Positions 56,375-64,000 of a stretch of 64,000 nucleotides of DNA are shown one piece after another (the first letter of the stretch is position 1; every line of letters begins with the position of its first letter). The notes under the pieces were generated by a model. That model saw only the letters and a list, made by a program, of their open reading frames with translations, had not been told where the DNA came from and searched no databases. Source of the DNA: Cyclobacterium jeungdonense. GTDB taxonomy: Bacteria > Bacteroidota > Bacteroidia > Cytophagales > Cyclobacteriaceae. The stretch is from positions 1,178,001-1,242,000 of the forward strand of contig NZ_WMCD01000001.1 in the NCBI RefSeq assembly GCF_010994275.1, written 5' to 3'. Both the position numbers and the translations under genes were made by a program.

Positions 56375-58066
56375 TTAGTAGCCTGGGTTCTGCACCAGGT
56401 ATCCTTCAGCCGCTGAAGCACCGTCGATTGCAGACTGCGGAATCGGGAATATCCGCTTTTGTACGTCGCTGTCCGTTTTCTCGGTCCAGGTATCTTCGTA
56501 CTTACCGAAACGGATCATATCCGTACGCCGCTGATGCTCCCAGTAAAATTCAAAGCCACGCTCGCGGAAGAGGAGATCCAGGTTCATCGACGCGAGGGGT
56601 GGCGGCGTAACTGCAGGCCTGGCGGTTCTGGAAGCACGCACCAGATTAACATCCGACAGGGCTCCTCCCGTATCACCCATACGCAGTTTGGCTTCGGCGC
56701 GCATCATGTAGCAATCGGCCAGCCTTACGATCACCAGGTCAGCTTCTCCTTTGTTCCTGCCGTCATCTGAGGACTTGCTCCACTGATATTTTTCAACCCT
56801 GAAACCGGTGTTGTAGTCGCTGCCCTCCGCAGTGAAGTTAATCTCCTCGGTAAAATCCACAAAAGCGTTTTCTTCCGCACGACGCCAATCTCGCAACGGT
56901 CCTATCTTGTACCGACCATCAGCTGTCTGGATGAACGGCAACCTTCTTCCTGTATTTTGCAAGCCATATTGTAATCCCCGATAGATACCACGATTGACCT
57001 CAAAATCCTCCGCGGCGATAGCAGAATCAGCCGGGATGACCATTCTTTCCCAATAGAACCGGGCATCAGCGTCGGCAGGATCCGTATCGCCGTAGGCCTG
57101 CTCCCAGGACTGGTACCAGTCCGGCGTGATGCCCGGCCCATCTGTACCATTGCCTCTCGGGAACAGCGGATTACCGTAAAAATTGTCCGACATAGAGAAA
57201 TATGACATCCGGTTGTGCCCATTCAGGTCGGGTCGCTGATCAACAGCAAATACCAGCTCCGGATTGTCATGATTGTCATTATTAAAATTGGCGAAGAACT
57301 CTGGGGACAGGCTGTATTGACCATCGTTAATGACCATGTTACTGTAATCAATAACCTTATTCATATCAGCATCGGTGAAATTAAAGCTGGCAGCATAGGG
57401 ATCGCGCCACACCGCAGCATTCAGATGTAGTCTGGCCAACAAGCCATACGCACCGCCCTTGGTGAGTCTTCCGGGGCCAACATCTGTTCTCAGGTCAGGT
57501 AAAACCGCTTCAAATTCATTCCGGATGTATTCTACTGCGTCGTTTCCACGGAGAATTTCAGAGAGTTCTCCCGCATCATCCTTCTTGAATGTGATGCCCC
57601 AAAGATCGAGGACGATCATGTTGTAAAATGCCCTGAGGCCTCTTACCTCCGCCAGGAAAACCCTGGCTTCCGGGTCGGAGTCCACCAGTGGCGTCAGAAT
57701 GTTGATTGCCGTAACCGTCCTGGATATCATCACGGTGAGGTAATCCCAGCATTGCTGTATATTGCTGTGTACAGGACCCCAGGTATGCTGGTGCAATTCG
57801 AGGTAGATGCCGTTGTCGCCCCAGTCCCTACCACCACGGTACGGCAGGATCGCTTCATCGGTGGTTATTTCCTGCACGGCAAAATACCTTGTGTGCCTGT
57901 AGAACTCCGGCAACATACCATAGGCCGGCGCTACAACTCCCCGCACGAGATCACTTTCCTGCCCGCCACCACTAAGAGATTCATCCAGGATCTGTTCCTG
58001 AAGGTCCGTGCAACTGCCAATTAACACCGCAATTGCTAATATGATTAGTTTTATAGTATTTTTCAT
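56375..58066 (-). CDS. SusD/RagB-family glycan-binding lipoprotein (PUL 3)
   Basis: Start at ATG 58066 (MKNTIKLIILAIAVLI), lipobox IGSC; 563 residues. Landmarks: LAEVRGLRAFYNMIVLDLWG, LVIVRLADCYMMRAEAKLRM, LFRERGFEFYWEHQRRTDMI, and C-terminal RIFPIPQSAIDG. It partners the SusC encoded 22 bp upstream. Its DNA is visibly G+C-richer than the susD of PUL 2. No enzyme gene follows on the same strand before the terminator. Confidence 0.95.
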   Translation of the reverse strand: MKNTIKLIILAIAVLIGSCTDLQEQILDESLSGGGQESDLVRGVVAPAYGMLPEFYRHTRYFAVQEITTDEAILPYRGGRDWGDNGIYLELHQHTWGPVHSNIQQCWDYLTVMISRTVTAINILTPLVDSDPEARVFLAEVRGLRAFYNMIVLDLWGITFKKDDAGELSEILRGNDAVEYIRNEFEAVLPDLRTDVGPGRLTKGGAYGLLARLHLNAAVWRDPYAASFNFTDADMNKVIDYSNMVINDGQYSLSPEFFANFNNDNHDNPELVFAVDQRPDLNGHNRMSYFSMSDNFYGNPLFPRGNGTDGPGITPDWYQSWEQAYGDTDPADADARFYWERMVIPADSAIAAEDFEVNRGIYRGLQYGLQNTGRRLPFIQTADGRYKIGPLRDWRRAEENAFVDFTEEINFTAEGSDYNTGFRVEKYQWSKSSDDGRNKGEADLVIVRLADCYMMRAEAKLRMGDTGGALSDVNLVRASRTARPAVTPPPLASMNLDLLFRERGFEFYWEHQRRTDMIRFGKYEDTWTEKTDSDVQKRIFPIPQSAIDGASAAEGYLVQNPGY

Positions 58067-58088
58067 GGTACTATTCACTTTTAGTTAA

Positions 58089-61000
58089 TTAAAAAGATAC
58101 GTTGAGCGACATAACAAATGTCCTGGCCCGTGGATAACCGTTCAGGTCGATCCCGGCCGACTGAATCCCACCCACCGAGCGATCCTGGTTCACCTCCGGA
58201 TCAAACCCCGTGTACTCGGTGATGAGGAATAGATTCTGTCCAGTCAACGATAAGCGCAATTCTTTCGCCCAACTTGCGATACCTAGGGCATCCGTATTGA
58301 AGTTGTACCCCAGCGTCATATTGTTCAGGCGAAAGAAGGAACCATTTTCCAGATACCGTGTAGAAACGGAGGAAGAATTGATGGTGCTCTCCTCGGGAAA
58401 CTCCACGGCTTTATCGGTCGTATTCAGAGAGTTAGCCAATTTCGCCTTATAGAATTTGTTCATCGCTGTGTTGTTGTAGATCATATTACCCGATACCCCG
58501 TTGAAATTCATACCGAGGTCAAAATTCTTGTAATTGAAATTCAGGAAGAAATTGTACGTCATATCCGGCAAGGCGCTGCCTACAACCATTCGTCCGCCGT
58601 CTTCAGAATCTTCAAATATCGATAAGCCGTCCGAGCCTATACCAAGAAACCTTTGCATGTAAAACGTACCGATCGGATGACCATTGATCAAACCGTTGAT
58701 CGTGGCACCGGTAAGTCCCGATCCCTCCGCACTACCTGTTGTTACAATCGTAAAGGGCGAGTCCTGCACCTCATTGTTGATGAACGTAGCGTTACCCCCA
58801 ATGCTGTAAGTTAATCCACCCTCAGTGCGATTATGATAATTCAATGCAATCTCCAGACCCTTGTTGATTATCCGCATATCCTCGACATTGGTCCAGTAGT
58901 CTGTGGCAGGCTGAATGGGGTCCGGCGGCTTTACTTCTAGCAGGATATTGTTGGAGACTTTGTTGAAATAATCCACTGTTCCCGAGAGTGCGCCCTCGAA
59001 CAACTCAAAATCAACGCCCACGTTCGTTTGCGTAGAAACCTCCCACTGCAGGTCAGGATTTGCCAGTCGAACGAAGGCGGTTCCGGCAGTGTAGGGCGGC
59101 TCCTGCCCACCCAGCGGATAGCTGTCCTGGTTGGATATCCGCGTAGTGTAGGACGCCTTCGTGATCTTGTTGGGAATTTCCTGATTACCGGTCTGACCCC
59201 AACCTACCCGGAGTTTCAACTCGCTGAACGGCGACGACTGCAAAAACGCCTCCTCGGACAATCGCCAACCGGCTGCAAATGAAGGGAATGTACCGTACTT
59301 ATTGTTCGCTCCGAATTTGGAGGACCCATCTGCACGAATTGTTGCCGTAACCATGTATTTGTCACGGAAATCGTAATTGGCTCTTCCGAAAAACGACTGC
59401 AGCTCATTGATATTGGCCGATCCACCTGGCGGGTTATCCACCAGGTTCAACCGCTGCCCAAGACCTGGATTATAGCGGGGTTCTATGCCATTGTCACTGA
59501 AAAGATCCACGCTCCAGAATCTGGACCTGTTGTAAATCCTCTGGTAGGAATGTCCGGCCATAACGGTAAACCCATGGTCGGTTCCGATGCCAAAATTGTA
59601 CGTCAAATAATTTTCGATCAGTGTGTTTTCACCGTCTGAGAACCCCTGCTCCAAACGCCCTTCTTCAAAGGGGTCCATGTTCGGCATGTTTTGATTATCA
59701 GAAGCACTTGATCGGGTGTCATATCCTAAATTTACCTTGTATACCAGCCCTTCCATTATTTCGAGGGAAGGTGAAATACTTAAAAGCGTGCGCTTCGTTT
59801 CTCTGAAGTTCGTATACAATTTTGCGGTATATAGTGGATTCATCAAGTCGGGATATCTAACCGGATCGCCGTTGGCGTCGCGAGCCGGATAGGTGGGGTT
59901 GAATTCCAGCATTTCAGAAACCAGGCGACCTTGAGGTGCATTTTCACCTTTTTCAATGCTTGAACCAAGATTGAAATCGATACTTAACCGACCGTCCCAT
60001 AATTTTTGTGTGGCACCGATCCTTCCGCTATATCTCTTGAACCCGGTATTGAGGACAATACCCTGCTGGTCGAGATACCCTAGCGATGCCCTGTAATTGA
60101 AATTCTCACTTCCTCCCTGAAAAACCATGTTATGGTCGTTGGTAAACGCAGTCCGGGTCAGTTCATCCTGCCAGTAGGTATCGCCACCCCTATCTTCCAA
60201 TATACCTTCCACAGCATTGACCTGCTGACGAAACTCGTCTGCAGAAAAAACGGGTATCTCTCTTGCCATGTTGGATACACCGAAATTGCTATTCACCGAA
60301 ACTTTTGAGACACCTGCCGAGCCTTTCTTGGTGGTGATAATGACGACACCATTGGCGCCACGGGCACCATATATGGCAGTTGCAGAAGCGTCTTTCAACA
60401 CGTCGATTGACTCGATGTCATCAGGGTTCAGAAAGTTCAGCGGACTGTCTGCACCGCCGGTACCCGCAAGTCCCAGGGGAAAGCCGTCAACCACAAACAA
60501 GGGGCCGGTACCCTGCCGGATGCTACCCTGTCCGCGTATGACGATCCGCTGCCCACTGCCGGGGGCGCCGCTTGAAGAAGTGACATCGACACCAGCCACC
60601 TTACCCTGCAAAAGCTGTCCAGGGGAGTTCATAATACCTTTGTTGAAGTCATCGCTTTTCACCGAGGCAACCGACCCGGTGATGTCCTTTTTCTCCTGGG
60701 TTCCGTAACCAACCACCACAATTTCCTCGAGCGAGGTTACATCCGGCATCAAAATTACATTTAGTATACTTTGATCGCCAATTTCAATGCGTTTCGATTG
60801 GTAACCAATAAAAGAAAACACTACTGTAGCTCCATCAGGGACATTTAACCTGTAATTTCCATCCAGGTCGGTAACGGTTCCCACAGATGTACCCAAAATG
60901 GAAATCGTTGCACCCGGAATGGGGTCGCCATTTTGATCAGTTACCGTTCCGGATATTTCTACATCCAGCCACTTTCTGTTATCAACCCGCCTTCGGAGTG

Positions 61001-61376
61001 ACTCCGTAGAAACCAGTCCAACCTCACTCTTTACCACGTAAATCTGTTCGTTGACCCGCTTGAAATCGTAATTGACTTGTTCGGTGATTCGTTTGAGAAC
61101 GGTTTTTAAATCGGAGCTGAGTGCCAGCGTAATCCGGGTTTTGTCCCTGGCTACCTCCTGGTTGTAGGCAAAAACAAAATCGGTCTGCCGCTCCAGTTCT
61201 GCCAGAACCGTTACCAGGTTCTGGTTTTTAGCCTGCAAACTTACCTGGTAATCCTCCATGCTCTGGCCGGATCCAGGCTCTGCCATAATCACTTGTATCA
61301 CAAGTAATTGAAGCAAAAAGTACTTTAGGGTTTGTTTGGAATAAAGCACAACTAGCCTTAGTAAATTATTTTTCAT
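58089..61376 (-). CDS. SusC/RagA TonB-dependent transporter with STN domain (PUL 3)
   Basis: 1095 residues. Signal peptide, STN domain at ~40-100 (LVTVLAELERQTDFVFAYNQ), carboxypeptidase-D-like domain (ISGTVTDQNGDPIPGATISI), TonB-box region SLEEIVVVGYG, plug (FVVDGFPLGLAGTGGADSPL, VLKDASATAIYGARGANGV) and barrel. Flanked by SusD downstream and FecR/sigma upstream. The 130-bp gap to fecR holds a perfect 14-bp palindrome and an opposite-strand hairpin. Confidence 0.96.
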   Translation of the reverse strand: MKNNLLRLVVLYSKQTLKYFLLQLLVIQVIMAEPGSGQSMEDYQVSLQAKNQNLVTVLAELERQTDFVFAYNQEVARDKTRITLALSSDLKTVLKRITEQVNYDFKRVNEQIYVVKSEVGLVSTESLRRRVDNRKWLDVEISGTVTDQNGDPIPGATISILGTSVGTVTDLDGNYRLNVPDGATVVFSFIGYQSKRIEIGDQSILNVILMPDVTSLEEIVVVGYGTQEKKDITGSVASVKSDDFNKGIMNSPGQLLQGKVAGVDVTSSSGAPGSGQRIVIRGQGSIRQGTGPLFVVDGFPLGLAGTGGADSPLNFLNPDDIESIDVLKDASATAIYGARGANGVVIITTKKGSAGVSKVSVNSNFGVSNMAREIPVFSADEFRQQVNAVEGILEDRGGDTYWQDELTRTAFTNDHNMVFQGGSENFNYRASLGYLDQQGIVLNTGFKRYSGRIGATQKLWDGRLSIDFNLGSSIEKGENAPQGRLVSEMLEFNPTYPARDANGDPVRYPDLMNPLYTAKLYTNFRETKRTLLSISPSLEIMEGLVYKVNLGYDTRSSASDNQNMPNMDPFEEGRLEQGFSDGENTLIENYLTYNFGIGTDHGFTVMAGHSYQRIYNRSRFWSVDLFSDNGIEPRYNPGLGQRLNLVDNPPGGSANINELQSFFGRANYDFRDKYMVTATIRADGSSKFGANNKYGTFPSFAAGWRLSEEAFLQSSPFSELKLRVGWGQTGNQEIPNKITKASYTTRISNQDSYPLGGQEPPYTAGTAFVRLANPDLQWEVSTQTNVGVDFELFEGALSGTVDYFNKVSNNILLEVKPPDPIQPATDYWTNVEDMRIINKGLEIALNYHNRTEGGLTYSIGGNATFINNEVQDSPFTIVTTGSAEGSGLTGATINGLINGHPIGTFYMQRFLGIGSDGLSIFEDSEDGGRMVVGSALPDMTYNFFLNFNYKNFDLGMNFNGVSGNMIYNNTAMNKFYKAKLANSLNTTDKAVEFPEESTINSSSVSTRYLENGSFFRLNNMTLGYNFNTDALGIASWAKELRLSLTGQNLFLITEYTGFDPEVNQDRSVGGIQSAGIDLNGYPRARTFVMSLNVSF

Positions 61377-61389
61377 AATTTTAAACGTT

Positions 61390-61460
61390 TATTGTTAAAC
61401 ATAGGTGGCATGCCACCAAATCAGATCCGGGACTGTTGTAGCAGTTCCGGATTCTTTATT
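61390..61460 (+). ncRNA. Candidate cis-antisense RNA over the PUL 3 susC leader
   Basis: An 11-bp stem (61425-61435 / 61442-61452, one G-U pair) with a 6-base loop is followed by tctttatttt on the plus strand. TAATTTTA (61376-61383) lies where the -7 boxes of the two other PULs lie, with one mismatch to the consensus. This is the weakest of the three: the T-run is interrupted and the -7 box is imperfect. Confidence 0.28.
61404..61417. promoter_or_regulatory. Perfect 14-bp palindrome in the PUL 3 susC leader
   Basis: ggtggcatgccacc, 28 bp upstream of the susC start. No counterpart in the other two fecR-susC gaps. Operator or part of the leader fold. Confidence 0.35.
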
Positions 61461-61506
61461 TTCCGGGTAAATTTTTTCGTTGGCTCATTTTCATAGGCAT
61501 CGTTAA

Positions 61507-62472
61507 TTATTGAATACATCTTTTAAAATACAGGGTTAGTTTTCGTTCCCCCGTTTGCTGTATTTCGAAATCGGCCAGGTTTTTCAATCCGTGCAACACC
61601 GCATATAAGTTGCCATTTGAATAGGTCGCTTTTATCAGACAACCATCCATTCCCTCTCCCTCTATTTCGATCGAATAATTGTAAATCGCAGCCAATCGGG
61701 GAATAATCTCGTCAAAAGTGTCCAGATCAAAGGAAACTGATTGAGCCTTCCAAGCCAGATATGCATCCGGCTCAACCTTCTCCACTTGGATTCCCAAACT
61801 ATCCGGATAAACGGTCGCCATCTGGTTAGGCTGTAGTTCCACAAAGTCTTCTTCTTCCACCCCCTGCTGATATACACCTACCTTTCCCTGTTTTACAGCC
61901 ACCTTAACAGCGGATTCCCGATGAGCCTTTACATTGAAACTGGTACCCAGTACCTTCGTTCGGACTCCATGACTGTGCACCTCAAAAACAGAAGAACTAT
62001 CTCTTAACACGTCAAAAAATGCCTCTCCATTCAACTCAACTACTCGCTTTCCACCCTCAAATTTTTTGGGAAACCGAAGGCTGGTATTGGTATTCAAAAA
62101 TACAAGGCTACCGTCCGGTAGTGTTATTGTTGCCTTTTGGCGTTCATTGGTGACTCGCTCCTCCCACACCATTTCATTAGGAGTTAACTGAACTTTATAA
62201 ACTAAAAAACCTAAACATAGAATCAGCACTAACGAAGCTACCAATCGCAAAGGAAAGGAAAAAGCAGATACTCTTTCCGGAACTTGGATCCGGTCATCAA
62301 TTTTTCTTTTGACGCTCTGCTTGATCTCCTCTGCTTCCTCTTTCTCCAAGTCCCAGGTCAACTCCCGGCGTTGAAGTTGATCCAAAACCTGTAGCAACAA
62401 GGCTTTTTCCCGGCTGGTTAAACGGCCAGTATCCTTCTTTTGAAGCAAATGCAAAAACGCTCGTTTATTCAT
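61507..62472 (-). CDS. FecR-family anti-sigma factor (PUL 3)
   Basis: 321 residues. N-terminal cytoplasmic part (LTSREKALLLQVLDQLQRRE), membrane segment near residues 72-89 (LRLVASLVLILCLGFLVY), then periplasmic FecR motifs TLPDGSLVFLNTNTSLRFPK, ELNGEAFFDVLRDSS, VLGTSFNVKAHRES and a C-terminal STN-like lobe. Partner of the sigma factor 149 bp upstream. Confidence 0.94.
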   Translation of the reverse strand: MNKRAFLHLLQKKDTGRLTSREKALLLQVLDQLQRRELTWDLEKEEAEEIKQSVKRKIDDRIQVPERVSAFSFPLRLVASLVLILCLGFLVYKVQLTPNEMVWEERVTNERQKATITLPDGSLVFLNTNTSLRFPKKFEGGKRVVELNGEAFFDVLRDSSSVFEVHSHGVRTKVLGTSFNVKAHRESAVKVAVKQGKVGVYQQGVEEEDFVELQPNQMATVYPDSLGIQVEKVEPDAYLAWKAQSVSFDLDTFDEIIPRLAAIYNYSIEIEGEGMDGCLIKATYSNGNLYAVLHGLKNLADFEIQQTGERKLTLYFKRCIQ

Positions 62473-62621
62473 TTTTTGTCGGTATCTGTAAGACAGTACC
62501 TAATAAAAACCCTACTACTTAGCCTAACCTGAAAAAAAATTCCGAATAGGTTATAATAATAAATAAAAAAAAGGGGAGATCAAAGAATCAAAAAAATATT
62601 ATATTATAAAACTTTATTTTA

Positions 62622-63209
62622 TCAAAACAAAATAGAAATGAAATCCACAAAAAATCCCAGTATACCAAAATAAATTTGGCTAATATTTTTTTTGATCGAT
62701 TTCAATGCTTTGTATAAATGAGCCTCTACCGTACGTACAGAAATGTTCATTTGACGGGATATTTCCAGGTTAGACATGTCGGCTTCCCTACTCAACTGGA
62801 ACACTTCCTTACATTTATCAGGTAAAGCCAGAATACTTTCCTTTAAAATCCGGTCTACCTCTTCAAATTCCAATAAATGATCTGCCATCAACTGTTCGGG
62901 CAAATGAGCAAAAACAGCTTCCAGATCTGTGGTCTTTTTTAAATTTCGAATCACCTTCAAAACCTGAAATTTGACAGCCCGGAACAAATAGGCTTCCAAG
63001 TGCTCAATTCTTTTTTCAGCTGCTCGGCCCCAAAGGTCCACAAAAACTTCCTGCACCAAATCTTCACAAACCAGCTGGTCTTCAAAAATCTTATAAGCAT
63101 ACACATAAAGTCGTTTCCAATACCTTTCGTAAATGGTATCAAACGCTTTCAAATCCTTACGGTAGAGCGCAGCGCAGAGCGATTTATCGGTTATTTTGGT
63201 TTGGGTCAT
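62622..63209 (-). CDS. ECF sigma-70 factor (PUL 3)
   Basis: 195 residues. Region 2: DLKAFDTIYERYWKRLYVYA and VCEDLVQEVFVDLWGRAAEK; region 4: ALPDKCKEVFQLSREADMSN with helix-turn-helix ISRQMNISVRTVEAHLYKAL. It ends in a hydrophobic tail (FGILGFFVDFISILF), similar to the hydrophobic ends of some Bacteroidota FecI-type factors. Confidence 0.95.
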   Translation of the reverse strand: MTQTKITDKSLCAALYRKDLKAFDTIYERYWKRLYVYAYKIFEDQLVCEDLVQEVFVDLWGRAAEKRIEHLEAYLFRAVKFQVLKVIRNLKKTTDLEAVFAHLPEQLMADHLLEFEEVDRILKESILALPDKCKEVFQLSREADMSNLEISRQMNISVRTVEAHLYKALKSIKKNISQIYFGILGFFVDFISILF

Positions 63210-63574
63210 TGGTTACAAAGTGTACCAATTTAGAAGTTTTTTACCAATCAAAAAATGAACTCCCAAAAAATAGCTCTTCTTCTGTGCTACCATTAAAATC
63301 CAGAGTCATTTCAATACAAGGGTTTTACGGATTTAAGCACTTGGGCACTAACTACCTACACTGCCTCTGCAATAGCACTTTCAAGCGGCTATTAGTCACC
63401 CAAATCGAATGATTCGTTATAAAAGGCAGGGTCATCTCCCTCATAATAATTAGCAAACCGTGTTTTGGTACAAAACCAGGATACCAAATTTCAGGTACAA
63501 AATTTAACCCCTGCCTTATTTTTAATAGGCAATTGCGGTATCTTCTTTCATTCCCGGAATGTGTTTATTTCCAA
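63210..63574. other. Intergenic with distant inverted repeat
   Basis: 365 bp. Arms aaggcaggg (63423-63431) and ccctgcctt (63509-63517) are perfect but 77 bp apart; between them ggtacaaaa occurs twice (63467, 63494). T-rich tracts follow the outer arms, so a large terminator or regulatory fold is possible. No gene is seen. Confidence 0.35.
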
Positions 63575-63796
63575 TTAAGGATTAGGCTTTTTCTTTGGTT
63601 TGTAAAGTAACTTAAACACCACCGCAATCACTATAAAGGAAAGGAGGATATATAAAACCACTCGTAGTGGAGAAGGATTTAAGGGATATTCTTCCACCGA
63701 CTCCTCGCCAGCCTGGGCCAACACATAACGAATTTGAACCATCGAGAAAAAAAGTGCAGCCAACGTGTATTTCAAAATGCCAGTAAGTCTTTTCAT
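63575..63796 (-). CDS. Small membrane protein, function unknown
   Basis: 73 residues: a signal peptide or first membrane segment (TLAALFFSMVQIRYVLAQ), a short acidic stretch, a second hydrophobic segment (VVLYILLSFIVIAVVFKLLY) and a lysine/proline-rich end. Composition and layout look like a real small membrane protein. It lies 365 bp upstream of the PUL 3 sigma factor on the same strand; a link to it is not shown. Confidence 0.5.
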   Translation of the reverse strand: MKRLTGILKYTLAALFFSMVQIRYVLAQAGEESVEEYPLNPSPLRVVLYILLSFIVIAVVFKLLYKPKKKPNP

Positions 63797-64000
63797 AATT
63801 ATACCTGTTTGTTAACAGATATCCACACAAAAATCTCTCCAAAAAAGAAGGCGCATTGAGTTTATTCCGCCACAGCAGCAATTTCAATTAAAAACGTCAG
63901 TCCACCCTCTTTAAAATAGTACGATGTCTGAAATTGCTCACAACTAAAATATTGGGGACTACCGGTACGCTACTGTATTTTTGGCAGGTTGAAGTAATAC
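63797..64000. other. Window end, nothing recognised
   Basis: 204 bp without a supported gene. A minus frame here is a shadow of the small membrane protein. Confidence 0.5.

Noticed and set aside
1..64000. CRISPR arrays, rRNA and tRNA genes, prophage or complete IS elements
   Set aside because: No regularly spaced repeats, no tRNA-like cloverleaf or rRNA signature and no intact transposase or phage gene was seen while reading both strands.

Overview
The window comes from a Bacteroidota chromosome, probably a marine Cyclobacteriaceae-type organism. I infer this from four SusC/SusD pairs, three ECF-sigma/FecR pairs, a DUF4221-type lipoprotein remnant, promoters of the TTTG-N19-TAnnTTTG type and A-rich translation starts. 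The lineage is an inference; no rRNA or tRNA gene is visible.

Layout. (a) 1-12.6 kb, sugar-acid and mixed metabolism plus gene decay: the 3' part of mannonate dehydratase (uxuA), a Tat-exported Gfo/Idh/MocA oxidoreductase, an SDR/DUF2867 protein, an internally deleted glycoside-hydrolase-like pseudogene, an orphan VapB-like antitoxin, a broken DUF4221 lipoprotein gene, a decayed ORF, an inverted-repeat element, a TolB-propeller/amidohydrolase, an AAC(3)-like acetyltransferase and a PEP-hydrolase-type TIM barrel. (b) 12.6-16.7 kb: a mono-haem lipoprotein with a Vgb-like propeller, a truncated RAYT transposase with palindromic flanks, and a GH10 xylanase. (c) 16.7-29.7 kb, PUL 1 (minus strand): PhoD-like phosphatase, ECF sigma, FecR, SusC, SusD and three sulfatases. 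(d) 30.0-36.7 kb: a simpler SusC (no STN domain)/SusD/sulfatase locus without sigma/FecR. (e) 36.8-40.1 kb: a GlcG/HbpS protein and a large OMP_b-brl-type TonB-dependent protein. (f) 40.6-55.8 kb, PUL 2, repeating the gene order of PUL 1: two PhoD-like phosphatases (one broken by a single-base frameshift), sigma, FecR, SusC, SusD, three sulfatases. (g) 56.3-63.8 kb, PUL 3: sigma, FecR, SusC and SusD without sulfatases, partly G+C-richer than its neighbours.

How it fits together. Seven sulfatases, three PhoD-like phosphatases, a GH10 xylanase and uxuA suggest uptake and breakdown of a sulfated, possibly phosphorylated and xylose/uronate-containing polysaccharide. STN-bearing SusC proteins would sense the ligand and signal through FecR to the ECF sigma factors. 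The least expected signal is in the three fecR-susC gaps: each holds a strong hairpin whose T-run lies on the strand opposite to the operon, as expected for the end of a cis-antisense RNA covering the susC leader. The single STN-less SusC, which has no sigma/FecR pair, shows no such hairpin.
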